Shown: in pieces, positions 15,260 through 22,807 of the stretch
Layout of the letters: each line of letters begins with the position of its first letter
Position numbering within the stretch: the stretch's first letter is position 1
Assembly: GCF_014649495.1 (NCBI RefSeq)
Contig: NZ_BMTD01000027.1
Coordinates: forward strand, 1-64,000
Source: Streptomyces filipinensis
GTDB taxonomy: Bacteria; Actinomycetota; Actinomycetes; Streptomycetales; Streptomycetaceae
Direction of reading: 5' to 3'
DNA: 64,000 nucleotides
The notes under the pieces: generated by a model
Database searches by the model: none
Seen by the model: only the letters and a program-made list of their open reading frames with translations
What the model was told of the DNA's origin: nothing
Program-made: the position numbers and the translations under genes

Positions 15260-16891
15260 ATGCGCGTTCCCCGCCTCCCCCGACCCCGCAGCCTGGCGGG
15301 CCAGCTGTTCGCGATGCAGGCCGTGCTGATCGCGCTGGTCGTGGCGGGGTACGCGCTGTTCACCTACGTCAGCGACCAGGGGCAGGCCGAGGACGCGGCG
15401 GTGCGCCAGGTCACGGCGGTGGCCCGCTCGATCGCGGACGCCCCCTCGGTCCGCGCGGCGATCCACACCCCTGACCCCACGGCGGCCCTGGAGCCGTACG
15501 CGCTGCAGGTCATGCGGGACACGGACGTCGACTTCGTCACGATCATGAACACGGACGGGATCCGCTGGACCCACCCCGACCGCGCACAGATCGGCAAGCG
15601 CTTCCTCGGCCGCATCGGCCCCGCCGTGCACGGCCACACCTTCACCGAGACCTACACCGGCACGCTCGGCCCCTCCGTCCGCGCGGTGAGCCCGGTCGAG
15701 GAGAACGGTCGCGTCATCGGCCTGGTCAGCGCCGGCATCAAGGTGGAGGAGATCAGCGCCCGGGTCCAGGACCAGGTCACGGCCCTGCTCGGGGTGGCCG
15801 GCGGCACACTGCTGCTGGGCGCGGTCGGCACCTACGTCGTCAACGCCCGGTTGCGCCGGCACACCCACGGCATGAACGCCGCCGAGCTGAGCCACATGCA
15901 CGACTACCACCAGGCGGCGCTGCACGCGGTGCGCGAGGGCCTGCTGATGCTGGACGGCCAGTACCGGGTGGCGCTGATCAACGACGGCGGCCGGGAACTG
16001 CTGGGCCTGACGGCCCCGGACACGGAGCTGATCGGCCGCTCGGTGGCCGAGCTGCGCCTGCCGGCCCCGCTGACCGGCGCGCTGCTGTCCTCCGAGCCCC
16101 GGGTGGACGAGGTGCATCTGACCGCGTCCCGGGTCCTGGTGGTGAACACCTCCCCGGTGTCGGGCGGAGAGCGCCGCGGCACGGTCGTCACCCTGCGGGA
16201 CGTCACCGAACTCCAGTCCCTGATGGGCGAGTTGGACTCGGAGCGCGGCTTCACCCAGGCCCTGCGCTCGCAGGCGCACGAGGCCGCCAACCGCCTGCAC
16301 ACGGTGGTGTCGCTGATCGAGCTGGGCCGGGCCGAGGAGGCGGTGGAGTTCGCCACGGCGGAACTGGAGCTGGCCCAGGCCCTGACCGACCAGGTGGTGG
16401 CGGCGGTACGCGAACCCGTGCTGGCCGCGTTGCTGCTCGGCAAGACGGCCCAGGCCAACGAGCGGGGCGTGGAGCTCGTGGTGTCGCGGGACAGCCGCCT
16501 GGACGACGGGCTGCTCCCCGAGAGCCTGCCCGCCCGCGATCTGGTCACCATCCTCGGCAACCTGATCGACAACGCGGTGGACGCGGCGCAGGGCAGCGTC
16601 GGGGCCCGGGTGACGGTGACGGCGTACGCCTCGGACGCCGAGGTGGTCCTGCGGGTGTCCGATTCGGGCCCCGGGGTCGACCCGGCCCATGCCGACCTGG
16701 TATTCCAGCGGGGGTTCTCGACGAAGCCGGCCGGGCCCGGCGGCCGGGGCCTCGGGCTGGCCCTGGTCCGGCAGGCGGTGAGCCGCCACGAGGGCACGTT
16801 GACGGTGGCGGAGTCCGACGAGGACGGCGAGGGCGGAGCGGTGTTCGAGGTGCGGTTGCCGCTGAGGTCGGCGGTGGGGGACGGCAGATGA
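15260..16891 (+). CDS. Sensor histidine kinase, CitA/DcuS type
   Basis: The 543-residue protein has two transmembrane segments (about 14-35 and 172-195) around an extracytoplasmic PAS-like sensor domain (IMNTDGIRWTHPDRAQIGKR, then RAVSPVEENGRVIGLVSAGI), a cytoplasmic PAS domain (about 215-290), a SpoB-type phosphoacceptor helix with His340 (SQAHEAANRLH), and an HATPase domain (ILGNLIDNAVDAA, SDSGPGVD, GGRGLGLALV). CitA/DcuS sensors read external C4-dicarboxylates or citrate and control uptake. The stop overlaps the regulator start (ATGA). The first codon is ATG 15260, with a rather distant GGAGAGG. Confidence 0.93.
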   Translation: MRVPRLPRPRSLAGQLFAMQAVLIALVVAGYALFTYVSDQGQAEDAAVRQVTAVARSIADAPSVRAAIHTPDPTAALEPYALQVMRDTDVDFVTIMNTDGIRWTHPDRAQIGKRFLGRIGPAVHGHTFTETYTGTLGPSVRAVSPVEENGRVIGLVSAGIKVEEISARVQDQVTALLGVAGGTLLLGAVGTYVVNARLRRHTHGMNAAELSHMHDYHQAALHAVREGLLMLDGQYRVALINDGGRELLGLTAPDTELIGRSVAELRLPAPLTGALLSSEPRVDEVHLTASRVLVVNTSPVSGGERRGTVVTLRDVTELQSLMGELDSERGFTQALRSQAHEAANRLHTVVSLIELGRAEEAVEFATAELELAQALTDQVVAAVREPVLAALLLGKTAQANERGVELVVSRDSRLDDGLLPESLPARDLVTILGNLIDNAVDAAQGSVGARVTVTAYASDAEVVLRVSDSGPGVDPAHADLVFQRGFSTKPAGPGGRGLGLALVRQAVSRHEGTLTVAESDEDGEGGAVFEVRLPLRSAVGDGR

Positions 16892-17580
16892 CGCAGGTAC
16901 AGCATCCGATCCGCGTCCTCGTGGTGGAGGACGACCCGGTCGCCGCCGACGCCCATGTGATGTACGTCGGCCGGGTGCCCGGGTTCGTCGCGGTGGGCCA
17001 GGCCCACACGGGCGCGGAGGCCCGCCGCGTCATGGACCGTACGGCCGTGGACCTGTTGCTGCTCGACCTGCACCTCCCCGATGTGCACGGCCTGCAGTTC
17101 GCCCGCTCGCTGCGGGCGGCGGGCCATCACGCGGACGTGATAGCGGTGACGTCGGCGCGTGATCTGGCGGTGGTCCGCGAGGGCGTCTCCCTCGGCGTCG
17201 TCCAGTACGTGCTCAAGCCGTTCACCTTCGCCACGCTCCGGGACCGCCTGGTCCGCTACGCCGAGTTCCACGCGGCGGTGGGCGAGGCCGGCGGCCAGGA
17301 CGAGGTGGACCGGGCGCTGGCGGTGCTCCGCGCCCCGTCGCCCGCGGCACTGCCGAAGGGCTTGAGCGGGCCCACCCTGGAGCGGGTGACCGGTGCGCTG
17401 CGCGAGGCCGCGCAAGGGCTGACGGCCGCGGGCGTGGCCGAGGCGGTGGGCATCTCCCGGATCACCGCCCGCCGCTATCTGGAACACCTGGTGGACGCGG
17501 GGCGGGCCGGCCGCAGCCCGTTGTACGGACAGGTGGGCAGGCCCGAGTTGGTGTACCGGTGGGTCTCGCAGGGGCGGTGA
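16888..17580 (+). CDS. Response regulator, CitB/DcuR type
   Basis: The 230-residue protein has an N-terminal receiver with the acidic pair Asp15-Asp16, phosphoacceptor Asp60 (LLLLDLHLPD) and Lys110 (VLKPF). The C-terminal helix-turn-helix (GLTAAGVAEAVGISRITARR) is of the kind found in CitB/DpiA regulators. It is translationally coupled to the kinase. It probably activates the divergent dctA gene in response to extracellular dicarboxylates, possibly through the dyad at 15191-15207. The pairing is by context and the target by inference. Confidence 0.93.
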   Translation: MTQVQHPIRVLVVEDDPVAADAHVMYVGRVPGFVAVGQAHTGAEARRVMDRTAVDLLLLDLHLPDVHGLQFARSLRAAGHHADVIAVTSARDLAVVREGVSLGVVQYVLKPFTFATLRDRLVRYAEFHAAVGEAGGQDEVDRALAVLRAPSPAALPKGLSGPTLERVTGALREAAQGLTAAGVAEAVGISRITARRYLEHLVDAGRAGRSPLYGQVGRPELVYRWVSQGR

Positions 17581-17608
17581 GGACGCCGCCCGATCCCGTG
17601 CACACGCA

Positions 17609-17638
17609 TTGACCTGACCGGAGAACCGCTCATACCTT
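17609..17638 (+). promoter_or_regulatory. Promoter of the sugar ABC importer operon
   Basis: TTGACC (17609-17614), an 18-base spacer and TACCTT (17633-17638) resemble a housekeeping promoter. It leaves a leader of about 45 bases before the GTG at 17691. Confidence 0.55.
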
Positions 17639-17690
17639 CACACGGCACCCACCCGGCCACGAAGAAGTGCGTCCGCAGGAGGTCATGCCC

Positions 17691-19058
17691 GTGCGCCCCA
17701 CCGCCGCCAACTCCGCCCTCCTCGCCGCCGCTCTCGCCGCCACCGCCCTCACCGCGTGCGGCTCGGGATCCGGCAGCAGCCCTGACACGGTCAAGGTGTC
17801 GTACAAGCAGTCCACCGACAACTCCATCCAGGTGATGGACACCTATCTCGCTGGGATCAAGAAGGAGTTCGAGAAGAAGCACCCCGGCAAGAAGGTGGAG
17901 TTCGTGCCGATCAAGGCGCCGGACTCGGAGTACTACACCAAGCTGCAGCAGATGCTGCGCTCCCCGAGGACCGCGCCGGACCTGGTCTACGAGGACACCT
18001 TCCTGATCAACTCCGACATCACGAGCGGCTACCTCACCCCGCTCGACCCGTATCTCGCGAAGTGGCCGGACTGGGGCCGGTTCATCGGCACCGCCAAGGC
18101 CGCCGCGAAGGGGCAGGACGGGAAGACGTACGGCGTCCCCGACGGGACGGACACCCGCGGGCTGTGGTTCGACAAGCGGGTGTTCAAACAGGCCGGGCTG
18201 CCGCTGAACTGGCAGCCGAGGACCTGGGACGACGTCCTCGCCGCCGCCCGGACCATCAAGCGGAAGGTGCCCGGTGTCACCCCGCTCAACGTGTACACCG
18301 GCAAGCCGGCGGGCGAGCGGTCCACGATGCAGGGCTTCGAGATGCTGCTGTACGGCACCGGCGACGGCACCTCCGATCCGCTCTACGACAGCACGGCGAA
18401 GAAGTGGTTCACGGCGGGTGCGGGTTTCCGGGACGCCCTGAAGTTCGTCGAGACCGTGTACGGGGAGAAGCTCGGGCCCGACGTCTCCGACGCCCTCGAT
18501 CCCAACTACGCCACCACCGTCAACAGCGAGCTCCTCCCCCAGGGCAAGCTCGGCATCGACCTCGACGGCTCCTGGCTCCCGCAGGCGTGGCTGCCGGGCA
18601 GCGGACGCGAGTGGCCCGACTGGTCACGGCAGCTGGGCCTCGCCTACATGCCCACCCAGAACGGGCAGGCGCCCGGCAGGGTGAGCATGTCCGGCGGCTG
18701 GACCTGGGCCGTCCCGGCCAAGGCCGGCAACCCCGGCCTCGCCTTCGACTTCATCAAAACGATGCAGACCGAGGCGAACGCGAAGAAGTGGTACATCGCG
18801 AACTCCGGCATCTCGGTGCGCAGCGACGTCGCCGCGGACCCCTCGTACGCCACCGCCCAGCCCGGCATCACGTTCTTCACCGGCCTGGTGCCGTACACGC
18901 ACTACCGGCCCGCGTACCCGGCGTACCCCAAGGTGTCGACCGCCATCCAGGAGGCCATGGAGGCCGTGACGACCGGCGACCGGTCCGTGGCGAAGGCCGC
19001 GAGCGGGTACGACGACATGCTCAGGGACGTCACCGGCGGCCAAGTGGTCCACCCGTGA
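17691..19058 (+). CDS. Extracellular solute-binding lipoprotein of a sugar ABC importer
   Basis: The 455-residue protein belongs to the family 1 sugar-binding proteins. It has a lipoprotein signal with lipobox LTAC (lipidated Cys23), then GSGSGSSPDTVKV and a long alpha/beta binding fold with ITFFTGLVPYTHYRPAYP near the end. The perfect AGGAGG at 17677-17682 decides the start: GTG 17691 is 8 bases away, whereas ATG 17685 is only 2 bases away. It captures an oligosaccharide outside the membrane for the two permeases that follow with overlapping codons. The sugar is not predictable. Confidence 0.92.
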   Translation: MRPTAANSALLAAALAATALTACGSGSGSSPDTVKVSYKQSTDNSIQVMDTYLAGIKKEFEKKHPGKKVEFVPIKAPDSEYYTKLQQMLRSPRTAPDLVYEDTFLINSDITSGYLTPLDPYLAKWPDWGRFIGTAKAAAKGQDGKTYGVPDGTDTRGLWFDKRVFKQAGLPLNWQPRTWDDVLAAARTIKRKVPGVTPLNVYTGKPAGERSTMQGFEMLLYGTGDGTSDPLYDSTAKKWFTAGAGFRDALKFVETVYGEKLGPDVSDALDPNYATTVNSELLPQGKLGIDLDGSWLPQAWLPGSGREWPDWSRQLGLAYMPTQNGQAPGRVSMSGGWTWAVPAKAGNPGLAFDFIKTMQTEANAKKWYIANSGISVRSDVAADPSYATAQPGITFFTGLVPYTHYRPAYPAYPKVSTAIQEAMEAVTTGDRSVAKAASGYDDMLRDVTGGQVVHP

Positions 19059-19918
19059 GCGGCCGGCGCCGGCTCGTCCGCGCCCTTCCCCTCGCCCCCG
19101 CCGTCGTCCTCCTGCTGCTCTTCCTCGCCGGGCCGATCGCCTACTGCGTCTACATCGCCTTCACCGATCTGCAGCTGACCGGTCAGGCGCGGGCGTCGTT
19201 CGTCGGCTTCGCCAACTTCCGGCGCGCCTTCCGGGACGACGCGTTCCTGAACGCCGTCCGGCTGACACTGGTCTTCACCGTGCTGTCCTCGCTCCTCGGG
19301 CAGAACACCCTGGGGCTCGCCCTGGCCGCGCTCATGAAGCGTGCCTCGAAGCCGGTGCGGACGCTCACCGGTGGGGTCGTCGTCACGGCGTGGGTGCTGC
19401 CGGAGGTCGTCGCCGGGTTTCTGCTGTACGCCTTCTTCCGGCGGGAGGGGACCTTGAACGCCATCCTGGACTGGCTGCATCTGCCGCGCCAGAACTGGCT
19501 GTTCACGCTCCCCGTCCTCGCCGTGTCCTTCGCCAACGTCTGGCGCGGTACGGCGTTCTCGATGCTCGTCTACTCCGCGGCGCTGGACGGGATACCCGCC
19601 GAGATCACGGAGGCCGCCGAGGTGGACGGGGCCGGCGGGTGGCGGCGGATGTGGCACATCACCCTGCCGATGATCCGCCGGTCCATCGGCACCAACCTCA
19701 TGCTCAACACCCTGCAGACGCTCTCCGTGTTCGGGCTGATCTGGGTGATGACCCGGGGCGGCCCCGGGAACAGGAGCCAGACGCTGCCGCTGTTCATGTA
19801 CGAGCAGGCCTTCCAGAACAGCATGATCGGGTACGGCACCGCGGTCGCCCTGCTCCTGCTGCTCGTCGGGGCGCTGTTCTCGGTCGTCTATCTGCGGCTG
19901 CTGCGGACGGAGGTCTGA
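19055..19918 (+). CDS. Sugar ABC importer permease 1 (MalF type)
   Basis: The 287-residue protein has about six membrane helices and the EAA loop EAAEVDGAGGWRRMWHITLP, the contact site for the ATPase. It starts at GTG 19055, overlapping the binding-protein stop (GTGA), so it is coupled. The final TGA shares its A with the next ATG. No ATPase gene is present in the operon. Streptomyces sugar importers of this class commonly share the ATPase MsiK encoded elsewhere, which is the likely energiser here. Confidence 0.93.
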   Translation: MSGRRRLVRALPLAPAVVLLLLFLAGPIAYCVYIAFTDLQLTGQARASFVGFANFRRAFRDDAFLNAVRLTLVFTVLSSLLGQNTLGLALAALMKRASKPVRTLTGGVVVTAWVLPEVVAGFLLYAFFRREGTLNAILDWLHLPRQNWLFTLPVLAVSFANVWRGTAFSMLVYSAALDGIPAEITEAAEVDGAGGWRRMWHITLPMIRRSIGTNLMLNTLQTLSVFGLIWVMTRGGPGNRSQTLPLFMYEQAFQNSMIGYGTAVALLLLLVGALFSVVYLRLLRTEV

Positions 19919-20745
19919 TGCCCCGCGCACGCGTCTCCCGGCGGCTCGCCGCGGACGTCTGCCTGCTGGTGGCCGCCGTCGCCTTCGCACTGCCCCTCGC
20001 CTGGGTGCTGCTGTCCTCCGTGGACGCGCACGCCGACCTGCGGGTGAAGGTCCCGCACGGGCTGACCCTGGGCAACTTCCACGCGATCCTGACCCCGGAC
20101 ATCACCTACACCCCGCTGCTCAACAGCCTGATCCTGTGCGGGGGCGCCACGGCCCTGACCGTCGGCTGCGCCGCCCTCGCCGCCTATCCGCTCTCCCGGT
20201 TCCGCTCCCGGCTCAACCGGCCGTTCCTGCTGTCGATCCTGTTCGCGACGAGCCTGCCGATCACCGCGATCATGGTGCCGGTGTACGCGCTGTTCGTGCG
20301 GGTGAACCTGATCGACACCCTGCAGGGCACGATCCTCTTCTTCGCCGCCTCCCAGCTGCCGTTCGCCATCTGGCTGATGAAGAACTTCATGGACGGGGTG
20401 CCCAGGGAGCTGGAGGAGGCGGCCTGGACCGACGGGGCGAACGCGCTGCAGTCCCTGGTCCGGATCGTGCTGCCGCTGATGGGGCCGGGGCTCGCCGTGG
20501 TCACGGTGTTCTCGTTCGTGATGATGTGGGGGAGCTTCTTCGTCCCCTTCATGCTGCTGCTCACCCCGGACCAGATGCCGGCCTCGGTCAGCGTCAACGA
20601 CTTCTTCGGCAACCGGGGCATGGTGGCGTACGGCCAGCTCGCCGCGTTCTCCGTCATCTATTCGACGCCGGTGATCTCTTTGTATGTTCTGGTGGCCCGC
20701 CGGCTGGGAGGGGGCTTCGCGCTGGGCGGCGCGATGAAGGGGTAA
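19918..20745 (+). CDS. Sugar ABC importer permease 2 (MalG type)
   Basis: The 275-residue protein has about six membrane helices, with the EAA loop ELEEAAWTDGANALQSLVRI. The ATG at 19918 overlaps the preceding stop by one base. It pairs with the 19055 permease to form the channel. The operon ends here with binding protein, permease, permease, and no glycoside hydrolase or dedicated regulator is attached except possibly the helix-turn-helix gene 131 bases downstream. Confidence 0.93.
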   Translation: MPRARVSRRLAADVCLLVAAVAFALPLAWVLLSSVDAHADLRVKVPHGLTLGNFHAILTPDITYTPLLNSLILCGGATALTVGCAALAAYPLSRFRSRLNRPFLLSILFATSLPITAIMVPVYALFVRVNLIDTLQGTILFFAASQLPFAIWLMKNFMDGVPRELEEAAWTDGANALQSLVRIVLPLMGPGLAVVTVFSFVMMWGSFFVPFMLLLTPDQMPASVSVNDFFGNRGMVAYGQLAAFSVIYSTPVISLYVLVARRLGGGFALGGAMKG

Positions 20746-20772
20746 CGTGGGGTAACCCCAGGTCATGGCGGG

Positions 20773-20789
20773 GTGACACCGAGTGTCAC
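20773..20789. promoter_or_regulatory. 17-bp dyad GTGACAC-N3-GTGTCAC
   Basis: A perfect inverted repeat lies between the permease stop and the helix-turn-helix gene. It is preceded by a GGGGTAACCCC element at about 20750-20760. It could be a terminator stem for the importer operon or an operator for the downstream regulator. There is no T-run. Confidence 0.4.
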
Positions 20790-20876
20790 ATCACTCTGCG
20801 CGATCAATCCGTACGTTTCTACGATCCGTGATCTCGGGCGAACCGACCGTAGTCAGAGCGCGGGAGCGCCTCTACG

Positions 20877-21593
20877 TTGTGCGAGGTGCGCCAACCCTCA
20901 CCTCAACCGAACCAGCCGGCTCTGCCGTTCAACGCGCCGGCCGCCCGCAGGCTCCGCGCCGCGCTCGGCATGGGCCCCGAGCACGTCGCGTACGGGATGC
21001 GTGTCTCGTACGGACTGCCCTACGTCACCCCTGACCTCGTGATGGCCTGGGAACGCGGCGCCGCCGCGCCCCACAGTGCCGAACTCGCCGCCCTGGCCGG
21101 CGTGTTGTGGTGCTCCCCGGGCGAACTCATCAGCCGGCCGCGGACCCTGCGCGAGCACCGGATGTCCCGGGGCATCGCCCCCGAGGACGTCGCCCACGCC
21201 GTCGACATGGACCTGCGCGGATATCTGCGGATGGAGGAGAGCGGGCAGTGGCGGGGCAACGAACGCCAGTCGGCCGCGCTGGCCCGGCTGCTCGATCTGG
21301 CCCTGCCGGACTTCGTGGCCGTCACGGGCCGCGAGACCAGGCTCGCCGACCTGCTGAACAGCGCGGTCACCACCCGCTGGCAGGCCTATGTGCGGCCGGT
21401 GATGCGGCTGGCACCCCTGGAGCGCGGAGTCGTGGAGGAGGTGCTGCAGGGGCTGTACGAGGACTACCAGGGGCACATGGCCGCCACCCTCAGCTGGGGT
21501 GGCGGCAGCAGGAGCGCCAGTGACTCCGGCAAGGAGTTCCTCGACCAGATCGTCGAGAACTTCTGGCTGGCCGTCGGGGACAGGACCCCCTAG
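20877..21593 (+). CDS. Double helix-turn-helix (XRE-like) regulator
   Basis: The 238-residue protein has no enzyme motifs. Two stretches look like degenerate XRE domains: about 22-85 (RRLRAALGMGPEHVAYGMRV, then VMAWERGAAAP) and about 92-150 (LREHRMSRGIAPEDVAHAVD, then YLRMEESGQWRG). The C-terminal half is helical and unassigned. The start is uncertain: TTG 20877 has GGGAG 10 bases upstream, while GTG 20886 lacks a site. It is convergent with pfkA and the two stop codons overlap. A DNA-binding role is inferred from fold signals only. Confidence 0.8.
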   Translation: MCEVRQPSPQPNQPALPFNAPAARRLRAALGMGPEHVAYGMRVSYGLPYVTPDLVMAWERGAAAPHSAELAALAGVLWCSPGELISRPRTLREHRMSRGIAPEDVAHAVDMDLRGYLRMEESGQWRGNERQSAALARLLDLALPDFVAVTGRETRLADLLNSAVTTRWQAYVRPVMRLAPLERGVVEEVLQGLYEDYQGHMAATLSWGGGSRSASDSGKEFLDQIVENFWLAVGDRTP

Positions 21594-22615
21594 AAGACCG
21601 ACTCGGCCTCGTCCATCCGGTCCTTCGGCACCGTCTTCAGCTCGGTGACCGCCTCCGCGAGCGGCACCATCACGATGTCGGTGCCGCGCAGCGCGGTCAT
21701 CCTGCCGAACTGGCCGCGGTGCGCGGCCTCGACGGCGTGCCAGCCGAAGCGGGTGGCCAGGACGCGGTCGTAGGCGGTGGGGACTCCGCCGCGCTGGACG
21801 TGGCCGAGGATGACCGGCTTGGCCTCCTTGCCCAGGCGCCGCTCCAGCTCGTACGCCAGCGCGGTGCCGATGCCCTGGAAGCGCTCGTGGCCGTACTGGT
21901 CGATGTCGCCCTTGCCGTAGTCCATGGTGCCGTCGATGGGGTGGGCGCCCTCGGCGACGCAGACGACGGCGAACTTCTTGCCGCGGGAGAAGCGCTCCTC
22001 GACCATCTTGACCAGGTCGGCCGGGTCGAAGGGCCGCTCGGGCAGGCAGATGCCGTGGGCGCCGGCGGCCATGCCGGACTCCAGGGCGATCCAGCCGGCG
22101 TGCCGGCCCATGACCTCGACGACCATCACACGCTGGTGGGACTCGGCCGTGGTCTTCAGGCGGTCCATCGCCTCGGTCGCCACGCCCACGGCGGTGTCGA
22201 AGCCGAAGGTGCGGTCGGTGGAGGAGATGTCGTTGTCGATGGTCTTCGGGACACCGACGACCGGCAGGCCCGCGTCGGAGAGCATGCGCGCCGCGGTCAG
22301 GGTGCCCTCGCCGCCGATCGGGATCAGCGCGTCGATGCCGAACTCCTCGACCATGTCGGCGGCCCCGTCGCAGGCCTCGCGCAGCCGGTCGCGCTCGAGG
22401 CGGGAGGAGCCGAGGATGGTGCCGCCGCGGGCCAGGATGCCGCTGACCGCGTCCAGGTCGAGGGTGCGGTAGTGCCGGTCGAGCAGGCCCCGGTAGCCGT
22501 CCTCGAAGCCGATGACCTCGTCGCCGTACTGCGCCACCGCCCGGTGCACGACCGACCGGATCACGGCGTTCAGGCCGGGGCAGTCGCCGCCTGCGGTGAG
22601 AACTCCGATGCGCAT
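21590..22615 (-). CDS. pfkA: 6-phosphofructokinase, ATP-dependent type
   Basis: The 341-residue enzyme phosphorylates fructose-6-phosphate in glycolysis. It shows GGDCPGLNAVIR (9-20), GGEGT at 101-105 and PKTIDND at about 123-129 with the catalytic Asp. Gly104 is the residue associated with ATP use, whereas PPi-dependent enzymes have Asp there. This is the actinomycete group III form. ATG 22615 has AGGAGA upstream. A longer frame reaching 22693 adds an unconserved N terminus and is rejected. It is divergent from pta. Its stop overlaps that of the helix-turn-helix gene. Confidence 0.95.
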   Translation of the reverse strand: MRIGVLTAGGDCPGLNAVIRSVVHRAVAQYGDEVIGFEDGYRGLLDRHYRTLDLDAVSGILARGGTILGSSRLERDRLREACDGAADMVEEFGIDALIPIGGEGTLTAARMLSDAGLPVVGVPKTIDNDISSTDRTFGFDTAVGVATEAMDRLKTTAESHQRVMVVEVMGRHAGWIALESGMAAGAHGICLPERPFDPADLVKMVEERFSRGKKFAVVCVAEGAHPIDGTMDYGKGDIDQYGHERFQGIGTALAYELERRLGKEAKPVILGHVQRGGVPTAYDRVLATRFGWHAVEAAHRGQFGRMTALRGTDIVMVPLAEAVTELKTVPKDRMDEAESVF

Positions 22616-22807
22616 CGTGCTGTGTCTCCTGCTCGCTGTCGGTGCCGGTGAGCCACTGTCGATTGTTCCACGTCCACCGGGGCCGTGAGCCACTTGACGG
22701 GCGCCTTATCCGGGACCAGGGGTATTGTCAAGAGGGTTCTGCTCACCTTGGTGGGCGATTTTTATGCCGACGATGACGCCGAAGACGATGAGAAACGGAG
22801 TGGACAC

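Noticed and set aside
20877..21593. Possible transcription-coupled regulator of the sugar importer as part of the same operon
   Set aside because: A 131-base gap with two hairpin-forming repeats separates it from the last permease, so co-transcription is not supported.
22694..22728. TTGACG and TATTGT as a promoter for pta
   Set aside because: The two boxes are 23 bases apart, too far for a normal sigma-70-type promoter. The true start was not identified.
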